Source: Nostoc sp. CHAB 5715 (lineage in GTDB: Bacteria > Cyanobacteriota > Cyanobacteriia > Cyanobacteriales > Nostocaceae). Taken from it: a DNA stretch of 6,634 nt. The notes beneath the pieces were generated by a model. The model was not told the DNA's origin, made no database searches, and saw only the letters and a list, made by a program, of their open reading frames with translations. The stretch spans positions 1-6,634 of the forward strand of contig NZ_JAIVFR010000369.1 in NCBI RefSeq assembly GCF_020829685.1, written 5' to 3'. The translations under genes and the position numbers were made by a program. This document shows positions 1 through 5,320 of this stretch, one piece after another (positions within the stretch are counted from its first letter, which is position 1; every line of letters starts with the position of its first letter).

Positions 1-9
1 TTATCATAA

Positions 10-106
10 CTCCTGGCTCTTAACTTTTAACTCCTAACTCCTAACTCCCTACTCCCTACTCCCTACTCCCTACTCCCTACTCCCTACTCCCTACTCCCTA
101 CTCCCC
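10..106. repeat. Heptamer tandem array (CTCCCTA) downstream of hemF
   Basis: Eight perfect copies of CTCCCTA fill 45-100, followed by a partial CTCCCC at 101-106. To the left the same 7-base register continues with decayed units: CTCCTGG (10), CTCTTAA (17), CTTTTAA (24), CTCCTAA (31) and CTCCTAA (38). The array ends one base from the hemF stop codon, so it forms the start of the hemF 3' region. Read in the hemF direction it is GGGAGTA repeated, with G3 runs and 4-base loops. Tandem heptamers of this kind are the STRR repeats known from heterocystous cyanobacteria. The left edge of the window may cut the array. Confidence 0.93.
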
Positions 107-107
107 A

Positions 108-1139
108 TTATTTCCAGTTGATCCAATCTTGAGGCTTAAGGAAAGTTTCATACAACTCGGCTTCGGGTGTATTGGGTTCTGGTTGATAGCCGTATTCCCA
201 GCGCACTAAGGGCGGTAGGGACATGAGAATTGATTCTGTGCGTCCGTTGGTTTGTAGACCAAAAATGGTGCCTCGGTCATAAACCAAGTTAAATTCTACA
301 TACCGTCCCCGGCGGTAGAGTTGAAAATTCCGTTGGCGATCGCCATATTCTATCCCATGTCGCCGTTCTACAATTGGTACGTAGGCTGGTAAAAATGCTC
401 TGCCACAGTCTTGCACAAAGGCAAACAAATCTTCCCAATTGCGGGTTGCTGGTGTTCCCACCTGGTTGCTATAAATAGCCGCTTCTCCATTGGGATTTGG
501 ACCACGATATAAAGCACCCTGACCATCTTGGTAATCAAAAAACAGACCACCTACACCCCGTGTCTCATCACGATGCTTCAGGTAAAAATATTCATCACAC
601 CACCGCTTAAACACTGGGTAATACTCTGGGTGGTGTTTGTCACAAGCCTGTTTTAACGTTTTATGTAAATGTGCCGCATCTTCAGCAAAGGGATAATAAG
701 GTGTCAAGTCAAGACCACCACCAAACCACCACACTGGCCCCGCTTCAAAGTAGCGATAATTTAGATGAACTGTTGGCACGTAAGGATTGTGAGGATGTAA
801 TACCATTGAAGTACCCGTGGCATAAAAGCCATGCCCTGCGGCTTCAGGGCGTTGGGTTAAAATTGAGGCTGGCAAATGGGAACCCCAAACTTCAGAAAAA
901 TTTACACCAGCTTGTTCAAATATTGCACCTTCTCGCAGCACGCGCGATCGCCCTCCGCCTCCTTCTGGGCGTTCCCAACTATCTTCATGAAACTTAGCCA
1001 CACCATCTAGTTTTGCCAATGCTTCGGTAATTTCGTCTTGCAGTTGTTTCATAAACTGACTGACTCTAGTCTGAGCGTCAGGTGCTGGCAAAGACTTGGA
1101 TGATGCTGATACAGTTGGTGTTTGCGAGTTGGTCAACAT
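108..1139 (-). CDS. hemF: Oxygen-dependent coproporphyrinogen III oxidase HemF
   Basis: The 343-residue product matches the aerobic coproporphyrinogen III oxidase family almost end to end. The enzyme uses O2 to decarboxylate two propionates of coproporphyrinogen III to vinyls, giving protoporphyrinogen IX for heme and chlorophyll; it is cytosolic and usually a homodimer. Visible family blocks are GGGGRSRVL (60-68), HPHNPYVPT (115-123), [13 protein letters not shown] (137-149), [16 protein letters not shown] (179-190), and [16 protein letters not shown] (276-291), including D144 and D288 at the positions of conserved acidic active-site residues. Compared with E. coli HemF (about 299 aa) it has a longer N-terminus and roughly 26 extra residues between FFD (200-202) and FAF (239-241). 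The start at 1139 lacks a clear Shine-Dalgarno; Met30 is an alternative start just before the conserved region. It is transcribed away from all other genes in the window. Confidence 0.97.
   Translation of the reverse strand: MLTNSQTPTVSASSKSLPAPDAQTRVSQFMKQLQDEITEALAKLDGVAKFHEDSWERPEGGGGRSRVLREGAIFEQAGVNFSEVWGSHLPASILTQRPEAAGHGFYATGTSMVLHPHNPYVPTVHLNYRYFEAGPVWWFGGGLDLTPYYPFAEDAAHLHKTLKQACDKHHPEYYPVFKRWCDEYFYLKHRDETRGVGGLFFDYQDGQGALYRGPNPNGEAAIYSNQVGTPATRNWEDLFAFVQDCGRAFLPAYVPIVERRHGIEYGDRQRNFQLYRRGRYVEFNLVYDRGTIFGLQTNGRTESILMSLPPLVRWEYGYQPEPNTPEAELYETFLKPQDWINWK
336..343. repeat. HIP1 octamer GCGATCGC (one of five perfect copies)
   Basis: Perfect HIP1 palindromes lie at 336-343, 944-951, 3572-3579, 5680-5687 and 6401-6408; four are inside genes and one is in the last intergenic gap. 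One-mismatch versions occur near 3909, 4417, 5970 and 6266. This density is typical of many cyanobacterial genomes and far above chance. Confidence 0.9.
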
Positions 1140-1189
1140 AGATTCCCGAACCTAAAAAATTACAATTTCCAGAAAGCCACAAATTTCTT

Positions 1190-1219
1190 ATCTTAAAATT
1201 TGGGGGAAACACGCACCAA
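1190..1219 (-). promoter_or_regulatory. Possible hemF promoter
   Basis: On the minus strand a -35-like TTGGTG (1214-1219) and a -10-like TAAGAT (1190-1195) are separated by 18 bases, about 50 bases upstream of the hemF start. The hexamers match the sigma-70 consensus only partly, so this is a candidate from sequence inspection. Confidence 0.3.
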
Positions 1220-1366
1220 AAATCAAGCTCTATTTGCCCAACCCGCTTTTTCTTACTGGTTAAGCATTTATACGATTGATGGGCATCACTAGAGTTATTT
1301 TCCCTCAAATGCGTATAGGCTTGTATATTGACTGAGTTTTTTTTGAAATTCTTAATTGGAACATTC

Positions 1367-1375
1367 TGGTATAAA
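1367..1375 (+). promoter_or_regulatory. Possible extended -10 promoter
   Basis: TGG followed directly by TATAAA (1370-1375) fits an extended -10 element (TGN-TATAAT) with one mismatch. The nearest -35-like sequence, TTGAAA at 1343-1348, is 21 bases away, which is too far for a standard promoter, though extended -10 promoters tolerate this. It would give a leader of about 300 bases for the SRPBCC gene. Confidence 0.3.
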
Positions 1376-1466
1376 CACTAGACTTTAGTCGTAATCTTGA
1401 ATTATCAAGGGTTTAACTGCCTACTCAAAACTTCTTTGCCATATTGCTTATGTTATCTGTTAGCGT

Positions 1467-1481
1467 CTGTAACGAATACAG
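1467..1481. promoter_or_regulatory. Dyad CTGTA-N5-TACAG, possible operator
   Basis: A perfect 5+5 base inverted repeat with a 5-base centre lies in the hemF/SRPBCC gap. The spacing differs from the NtcA site GTA-N8-TAC, so no known regulator is assigned. Short dyads of this size can arise by chance. Confidence 0.2.
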
Positions 1482-1525
1482 GCTTGCTATGTTTAGGGCA
1501 TTTCTGAGAAAGTTTTAATTTAGGC

Positions 1526-1618
1526 AGGACTTAGGCAAACAATAGTCGAAAAGAATGATTTTCTTCTTAGGGCAATTCATGAGTTACCCCTGAGCGCGTA
1601 TAGTTTTGCATAAGTCCT
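1526..1618. mobile_element. Probable decayed MITE-like element, about 93 bp
   Basis: The ends are inverted repeats matching at 13 of 14 positions: AGGACTTAGGCAAA (1526-1539) and, read on the minus strand from 1618 to 1605, AGGACTTATGCAAA. The element contains no ORF. At its centre is a near-palindrome, GGGCAATTCATGAGTTACCC (1570-1589). Terminal repeats resembling AGGACTTACGCAAA are, from memory, common at the ends of insertion sequences and MITEs in Nostoc-type genomes. I find no clear target duplication. It lies just upstream of the SRPBCC gene and contains a -10-like TATAGT at 1599-1604, so it may contribute a promoter. Confidence 0.6.
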
Positions 1619-1673
1619 ATTAGGGCTTGAGTGTAGTTGTCCACAATACCAGAGTTACCAGAAAGTGTCTAGC

Positions 1674-1680
1674 GAGGAGG
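1674..1680 (+). promoter_or_regulatory. Strong ribosome binding site fixing the SRPBCC start
   Basis: GAGGAGG sits 9 bases upstream of ATG 1690. It is the best Shine-Dalgarno in the window and favours ATG 1690 over the upstream in-frame TTG at 1627, which has no such site. Confidence 0.8.
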
Positions 1681-1689
1681 ATTAGGAAA

Positions 1690-2214
1690 ATGCAAGGTTG
1701 GTTATCCAAATTCATCCACCGCAAACGTCGTCGGTTTTGCGCTTCTCTGGTGCGGACGTATCGAGAGATAAGTTCTGCTTCTGTAGATGAACTGTGGCAA
1801 AAAGTCGCTGACTTAACAGATGTTTCCTGGCATCCACTACTTAAGAGTACTAACGTGCCCTACGGATTAGTACCCAAGCCAGGATTGATTTATCATGCTG
1901 TAACACGCTTTTGGCCGATTCCCATCAGAATTTTTGTGGAGCGCGTCAATCACAAAGAGATGCTGAGTATCCGAGTGATGGCGATTCCGGGAATAGAGGA
2001 ACGGGTGACTTATCAAGTAGAGTCAACGGTTTGTGGTACTTGTTTGTTTTATTCTGTAACGCTACGGGGTTGGTTATCGCCCCTAATTTGGTCTTTATCC
2101 CGTCCTTATGCAGACCGCGTAGCCCGGTCTTTAGTAGAAGCAGTAGAAAAGACAGCATTGCCAACGGTATCTGGTAAGAAAAAATCCCTTAATGACAGTT
2201 GTTTTGATTTTTAG
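1690..2214 (+). CDS. SRPBCC (START-like) family protein, function unknown
   Basis: From ATG 1690 the product is 174 residues. The N-terminus is strongly basic (HRKRRR, 10-15). From about residue 28 the pattern SSASVDELWQKVADLTDVSWHP resembles the opening of the SRPBCC/polyketide-cyclase fold, where a first strand and helix precede a W-x-x-W/HP turn. Alternating strands follow (about 68-127), and a C-terminal amphipathic helix (about 138-156, DRVARSLVEAVEK) would close the hydrophobic pocket. The family binds lipids or other hydrophobic ligands, or acts as a cyclase; nothing here identifies the ligand. There is no signal peptide. Cysteines at 115 and 118 (CGTC) form a CxxC whose meaning is unclear. 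The fold assignment is from pattern recognition; the biological role is not known to me. Confidence 0.82.
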   Translation: MQGWLSKFIHRKRRRFCASLVRTYREISSASVDELWQKVADLTDVSWHPLLKSTNVPYGLVPKPGLIYHAVTRFWPIPIRIFVERVNHKEMLSIRVMAIPGIEERVTYQVESTVCGTCLFYSVTLRGWLSPLIWSLSRPYADRVARSLVEAVEKTALPTVSGKKKSLNDSCFDF

Positions 2215-2230
2215 GTACTGGGGACTGGGA

Positions 2231-2302
2231 GATGAGGGGGATGAGGGGGATGAGGGAGATGAGGGGGATGAGGGGGATGAGGGGGATGAGGGGGATGAGG
2301 AA
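2231..2302. repeat. G-rich nonamer array (GATGAGGGG), eight units
   Basis: Eight 9-base units start at 2231, 2240, 2249, 2258, 2267, 2276, 2285 and 2294. The third ends in A instead of G and the last ends in AA. Degenerate GACTGG-like units lie between the SRPBCC stop codon and the array. On the plus strand, G4-5 runs are separated by ATGA, so a G-quadruplex could form in DNA or in the 3' end of the SRPBCC transcript. Confidence 0.93.
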
Positions 2303-2314
2303 GAATTTTTGACT

Positions 2315-2370
2315 AATGCCCAATGCCCAATGCCCCATGCCCAATGCTCAATGCTCAATCTCCAATGCCC
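2315..2370. repeat. C-rich heptamer array (AATGCCC), eight units
   Basis: Eight contiguous 7-base units occupy this stretch: AATGCCC three times, CATGCCC, AATGCTC twice, AATCTCC, and AATGCCC. The same AATGCCC unit is used in the mrp-rodA gap (3766-3807). Its C runs are partly complementary to the G-rich nonamer array just upstream. Confidence 0.93.
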
Positions 2371-2453
2371 AAAGAAAGTTAAGATTCTATTAGGTAATAA
2401 TGCAATTTGCTAAGTTTTATTACGGCATTGACAGTGAAAACACTAAGCTGACC

Positions 2454-2476
2454 TGACTGAAGAAAGCATTCAGTTA
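2454..2476. promoter_or_regulatory. Small hairpin upstream of mrp
   Basis: ACTGAA (2456-2461) and TTCAGT (2469-2474) pair across a 7-base loop, extended by a G-U and a T-A pair. It could be an operator or simply chance; a TAAGAT -10-like hexamer follows at 2482-2487. Confidence 0.25.
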
Positions 2477-2510
2477 ATAGCTAAGATGTTTGCCACAAGT
2501 GTATTTATTC

Positions 2511-2531
2511 ATTTTGAATTTTGAATTTTTA
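2511..2531. repeat. AT-rich heptamer run touching the mrp start codon
   Basis: ATTTTGA occurs at 2511-2517 and 2518-2524, followed by a decayed unit ATTTTTA whose last base is the A of the mrp ATG. The bases where a Shine-Dalgarno would be expected are therefore repeat sequence, and none is present. Confidence 0.65.
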
Positions 2532-3622
2532 TGTACGATGTCCTCGATTCTCGCTCTGTCTTAGAAGTGTTGCGACCAGTGGAAGACCCAGAACTCCGCA
2601 AAAGTCTGGTGGAACTGAATATGATTCGCAACGTGAAAATTGACGGTGGCAAGGTTAGTTTCACTTTGGTGTTAACCACTCCTGCCTGTCCTTTACGTGA
2701 ATTTATTGTCGAAGATTGTCAGAAAGCTGTCAAAAAACTCCCAGGCGTTACAGATGTCAGCATAGAAGTGACGGCAGAAACACCGCAACAAAAAAGTTTA
2801 CCCGATGCCTCCGGCGGGCTAAACCAACGCACTGGTATTTCTGGGGTGAAAAATATCATTGCTGTTTCCAGTGGTAAAGGTGGCGTTGGTAAAAGTACAG
2901 TGGCGGTGAATGTAGCAGTGGCTCTAGCGCAAACTGGGGCGAAAGTTGGTTTGCTAGATGCTGATATTTACGGGCCCAATGACCCCACCATGCTGGGGCT
3001 GGCTGATGCCCAAATTACTGTACGTTCCAGTGAAACAGGTGACATCCTAGAACCTGCTTTTAATCACGGCGTTAAATTAGTTTCAATGGGCTTTTTGATT
3101 GACCGAGATCAGCCAGTAATTTGGCGGGGGCCTATGCTCAATGGTGTAATTCGCCAGTTTCTCTATCAAGTGCAATGGGGAGAACTGGACTATTTGATTG
3201 TAGATATGCCACCGGGAACCGGAGATGCTCAGTTAACTTTAACCCAAGCAGTGCCAATGGCAGGGGCGGTAATTGTCACCACGCCGCAAAATGTAGCCCT
3301 GTTAGATTCTCGCAAGGGACTGCGGATGTTCCAACAGATGAATGTCCCGGTATTAGGGATTGTGGAAAATATGAGCTATTTTATACCCCCCGATCAACCG
3401 GATAAGCAGTATGACATATTTGGTTCCGGTGGTGGCTCAAAAACAGCCGCCGAATTGGGAGTGCCATTATTGGGGTGCGTACCGCTAGAGATTTCCACAC
3501 GAGTTGGTGGTGATAGTGGTGTGCCAATAGTTGTTGGTGATCCAGATTCAGCTTCAGCAAAAGCATTAACAGCGATCGCTCTTACCATTGCTGGTAAAGT
3601 ATCAGTTGCTGCCCTGACATAA
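2531..3622 (+). CDS. mrp: Mrp/ApbC/Nbp35-type P-loop ATPase, Fe-S cluster carrier
   Basis: The 363-residue protein has two domains. Residues about 6-82 form a MIP18/DUF59 domain with the conserved cysteine in TPACPL (C53). Residues about 106-355 form the Mrp ATPase domain, with deviant Walker A GKGGVGKS (115-122), switch LLDADIYGPNDP (141-152) and Walker A'-type YLIVDMPPGTGD (221-232). Family members bind and transfer [4Fe-4S] clusters in the cytosol and use ATP; plastid HCF101, a relative, serves photosystem I. The C-terminal CxxC that bridges a cluster in bacterial Mrp/ApbC is absent after ENMSYF (280-285). The linker (about 85-105) contains a GC-rich repeat-like segment. ATG 2531 fits the family N-terminus, but no Shine-Dalgarno precedes it. 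Identity as Mrp is very secure; the client proteins are unknown. Confidence 0.96.
   Translation: MYDVLDSRSVLEVLRPVEDPELRKSLVELNMIRNVKIDGGKVSFTLVLTTPACPLREFIVEDCQKAVKKLPGVTDVSIEVTAETPQQKSLPDASGGLNQRTGISGVKNIIAVSSGKGGVGKSTVAVNVAVALAQTGAKVGLLDADIYGPNDPTMLGLADAQITVRSSETGDILEPAFNHGVKLVSMGFLIDRDQPVIWRGPMLNGVIRQFLYQVQWGELDYLIVDMPPGTGDAQLTLTQAVPMAGAVIVTTPQNVALLDSRKGLRMFQQMNVPVLGIVENMSYFIPPDQPDKQYDIFGSGGGSKTAAELGVPLLGCVPLEISTRVGGDSGVPIVVGDPDSASAKALTAIALTIAGKVSVAALT
2804..2821. repeat. GC-rich repeat-like segment within the mrp linker
   Basis: GATGCCTCCGGCGGGCTA is read in frame as part of PDASGGLN in the linker between the two Mrp domains. It resembles a short interspersed repeat that I remember from Nostoc-type genomes. 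TGCCTCYGGCG recurs in this window on the minus strand at 5583-5593 with one mismatch in 11 bases. That it is an insertion is inference. Confidence 0.5.
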
Positions 3623-3635
3623 TTAAGGTTATAGC

Positions 3636-3868
3636 TTGGGAATACTTGGGAATGGGGAGTGGGGAGTGGGGAGTGGGGAGTGGGGAGATGAGGGAGCAGG
3701 GGGAGCAGGGGAGGCAGGGGGAGCAGGGGAGGATGAGGGAGATGAGGAAGACAAGGCGAATAACCAATGCCCAATGCCCCATGCCCAATGCCCAATGCCC
3801 AATGCCCCATACTTCGACTTCGCTCAGTACAAGTGCCCCATGCCCCATGCCCAATTCCCAATTCCCAA
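3636..3868. repeat. Composite G-arm / C-arm repeat between mrp and rodA
   Basis: This fills most of the 275-base mrp-rodA gap. The left arm is G-rich: TTGGGAAT at 3636-3643 and 3646-3653, then GGGGAGT units at 3654, 3661, 3668 and 3675 and GGGGAGA at 3682, then less regular GGGGAGCAG and GATGAGGG units to about 3745. The right arm is C-rich: AATGCCC-type units at 3766-3807, an interruption at 3811-3834, more CATGCCC units, and AATTCCC twice (3853-3866). ATTCCCAA at 3854-3861 and 3861-3868 is the exact reverse complement of the TTGGGAAT units that open the left arm, so the whole stretch is a large imperfect inverted repeat. Nothing in it is credibly coding. Confidence 0.9.
3811..3834. repeat. 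24-bp insert splitting a heptamer array
   Basis: The segment begins ACTTCGACTTCG and ends GCTCAGTACAAGT. Removing these 24 bases rejoins CAT (3808-3810) to GCCC (3835-3838) and restores an unbroken CATGCCC register on both sides. The boundary is ambiguous by one base because T precedes and ends the insert. Its right half recurs at 5596-5609. Similar short units are, from memory, widespread in Nostoc-type genomes. Confidence 0.75.
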
Positions 3869-3897
3869 CAATTAAAGCTAAAGTCTAAACTTACACA

Positions 3898-5211
3898 ATG
3901 TTGTTAAAACGATCGCTCCCCAAAATTCGTTGGAGGTCTTGGGTTAAGCCCTGGCAGTATGTAGATTGGCTACTATTTTGTTTGCCAATTGTTGTCAGTA
4001 TCTTTGGCGGCCTCATGATTCTCAGTACGGAACTGAAGCAGCCAGTAACTGACTGGTGGTGGCACTGGATGGTAGCGGGTATCGGCGTGCTTATAGCGCT
4101 GTTTTTAGCTCGCATCCGTTATGAAATCTTGATGCAGTGGCACTGGGTAACTTATGCGCTAACGAACTTTAGCTTAATCGCCGTGATGATTGCTGGTACT
4201 AGTGCTAAAGGGGCACAGAGGTGGATTAGTATCGCAGGCTTTAACGTGCAACCCTCAGAATTTGCCAAAATCGGCATGATCATCACCTTAGCAGCTTTAC
4301 TACATAGGCGTACTGCTTCCACCCTCGAAGGTGTTTTCCGGGTTCTGGCAATCACCGCTATACCTTGGGGATTAGTATTTTTGCAGCCAGATTTAGCAAC
4401 ATCACTGGTATTTGGTGCGATCGTCTTAGGAATGCTTTACTGGGCAAATGCTAACCCAGGCTGGTTAATTCTGATGATTTCTCCTGTGGTTGCCGCAATT
4501 TTGTTTAGTATATCTTGGCCTTTATCAGAGCCAGTAGTTTTATTCAAAGAACTATCTTTTGGCCCATTAGGAATAGTTTGGTCATTTGCGATGGCTATTG
4601 TGGGCTGGCAAACTCTTCTCTGGCGTCGATTTGGTTTGAGTGCTATCGGTGCGTGGACTCTCAATATACTGGGTGGCGAATTAGGAGTCTTCGCTTGGAA
4701 CCATGTTTTGAAAGAGTATCAAAAAGACCGGCTAACCGTATTCATGAACCCCGATCACGATCCACTCGGTGCTGGATATCACTTAATCCAATCTCGTATT
4801 GCTATTGGTGCTGGTGAAATTTGGGGATGGGGTCTGTTTAAGGGGCCAATGACGCAACTGAATTTCGTACCTGAACAGCATACAGACTTTATTTTTTCCG
4901 CAGTGGGGGAAGAATTCGGTTTTGTTGGTTGTTTGGTAGTGCTGTTTGCCTTCTGCTTAATTTGCTTCCGTCTACTGCATGTTGCCCAACCCGCCAAAGA
5001 TAACTTTGGTTCCTTGTTGGCTATTGGCGTTTTGTCCATGATTGTGTTTCAGTTGATTGTCAACGTAGGCATGACAGTTGGTTTAGCGCCTGTCGCAGGC
5101 ATTCCTTTACCTTGGATGAGTTACGGGCGTTCTGCTATGCTGACCAACTTCATTTCCTTGGGAATAGTAGAATCAGTAGCAAATTTTCGCCAAAGACAGA
5201 AGTATTATTGA
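3898..5211 (+). CDS. rodA: RodA, SEDS-family peptidoglycan glycosyltransferase
   Basis: The 437-residue integral membrane protein belongs to the FtsW/RodA/SpoVE (SEDS) family. Such proteins polymerise glycan strands from lipid II in the cytoplasmic membrane with a class B PBP, and RodA serves lateral wall growth. About ten hydrophobic segments are visible, from residue 23 to 425. RWISIAGFNVQPSEFAKIG (108-126) and FLQPDLATSL (161-170) are family motifs. NPDHDPLGAGYHLIQS (284-299) holds D288 at the position of the catalytic aspartate (D262 of E. coli RodA), followed by EQHTDFIFSAVGEEFG. It is longer than E. coli RodA (370 aa), largely in the middle loop before residue 284. The C-terminal signature reads SYGRS (408-412) rather than the usual SYGGS. 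RodA is favoured over FtsW by the DPLGAGYH and HTDFIF motifs. No Shine-Dalgarno precedes the ATG. It lies between two repeat-filled gaps. Confidence 0.94.
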   Translation: MLLKRSLPKIRWRSWVKPWQYVDWLLFCLPIVVSIFGGLMILSTELKQPVTDWWWHWMVAGIGVLIALFLARIRYEILMQWHWVTYALTNFSLIAVMIAGTSAKGAQRWISIAGFNVQPSEFAKIGMIITLAALLHRRTASTLEGVFRVLAITAIPWGLVFLQPDLATSLVFGAIVLGMLYWANANPGWLILMISPVVAAILFSISWPLSEPVVLFKELSFGPLGIVWSFAMAIVGWQTLLWRRFGLSAIGAWTLNILGGELGVFAWNHVLKEYQKDRLTVFMNPDHDPLGAGYHLIQSRIAIGAGEIWGWGLFKGPMTQLNFVPEQHTDFIFSAVGEEFGFVGCLVVLFAFCLICFRLLHVAQPAKDNFGSLLAIGVLSMIVFQLIVNVGMTVGLAPVAGIPLPWMSYGRSAMLTNFISLGIVESVANFRQRQKYY

Positions 5212-5281
5212 TTCGTCATTTCTCGTTGGTCATTGGTCATTTGTCCTTTTTCCTTTGCTAATGACCAATGACTAATAAGAA
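5212..5281. repeat. Heptamer array with inverted arms between rodA and ndhS
   Basis: Ten 7-base units run in register from the first base after the rodA stop: TTCGTCA, TTTCTCG, TTGGTCA twice, TTTGTCC, TTTTTCC, TTTGCTA, ATGACCA, ATGACTA, ATAAGAA. GTCATTGGTCATT (5229-5241) and AATGACCAATGAC (5260-5272) form a perfect 13-bp inverted repeat with an 18-base pyrimidine-rich loop. The hairpin could end rodA transcription or protect the 3' end. There is no U-run directly after the stem, so a classic intrinsic terminator is not supported. Confidence 0.85.
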
Positions 5282-5308
5282 GTATTAAGCTATTAAAAGG
5301 AAACAAGC

Positions 5309-5312
5309 GAGG
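5309..5312 (+). promoter_or_regulatory. Ribosome binding site of ndhS
   Basis: GAGG lies 8 bases before ATG 5321, in apparently unique sequence to the right of the heptamer array. It supports the chosen start. Confidence 0.6.
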
Positions 5313-5320
5313 CTAAAAAC

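Larger units (their letters stand above)
1140..1689. other. Divergent intergenic region between hemF and the SRPBCC gene
   Basis: This 550-base AT-rich gap separates the divergently transcribed hemF and SRPBCC gene. I see no convincing coding sequence or tRNA. It holds a hemF promoter candidate (1190-1219), a plus-strand extended -10 candidate (1367-1375), a small perfect hairpin CTTGA-ATTA-TCAAG (1396-1409), a dyad CTGTA-N5-TACAG (1467-1481), and a probable miniature inverted-repeat element (1526-1618). The SRPBCC ribosome binding site lies at its right end. A long 5' leader or a small RNA starting near 1380 is possible but not shown by the sequence. Confidence 0.6.
2215..2530. other. Repeat-filled gap between the SRPBCC gene and mrp
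   Basis: This 316-base gap holds a G-rich nonamer array (2231-2302), a C-rich heptamer array (2315-2370), about 85 bases of apparently unique sequence with a small hairpin (2454-2476), and an AT-rich heptamer run (2511-2531) that reaches the mrp start codon. ORFs across it merely translate the repeats as DEG or SSP tripeptides and are not genes. A TTGACA hexamer at 2428-2433 has no good -10 partner. Confidence 0.8.

Noticed and set aside
1078..1308. 76-residue minus-strand ORF overlapping the hemF 5' end
   Set aside because: It overlaps the well-supported hemF N-terminus in another frame and has no recognisable content.
1467..1481. NtcA binding site
   Set aside because: GTA and TAC are separated by 5 bases here, not the 8 required for GTA-N8-TAC.
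1627..1689. Upstream TTG start adding 21 residues to the SRPBCC protein
   Set aside because: It has no ribosome binding site, while ATG 1690 has GAGGAGG at good spacing; the added residues show no family match.
2231..2370. CRISPR-like array
   Set aside because: Units are 7 or 9 bases and directly adjacent, with no spacers and no cas genes.
2131..2413. ORFs on both strands translating to DEG or SSP tripeptide repeats
   Set aside because: They are translations of the GATGAGGGG nonamer array; unit length divisible by three keeps the frame open. No conserved protein sequence surrounds them.
3121..3405. 94-residue ORF inside mrp, and similar ORFs inside rodA and hemF
   Set aside because: They are out-of-frame shadows of strongly conserved genes.
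3394..3888. Several ORFs across the mrp-rodA gap with repeated NAQCPMP, GEWGVGS or GHGALGI strings
   Set aside because: They are the heptamer arrays read through in different frames, with no plausible start or domain.
5227..5274. Classic rho-independent terminator after rodA
   Set aside because: The stem is strong, but it is AT-rich, has an 18-base loop and lacks a T-run directly after it; kept as an inverted repeat.
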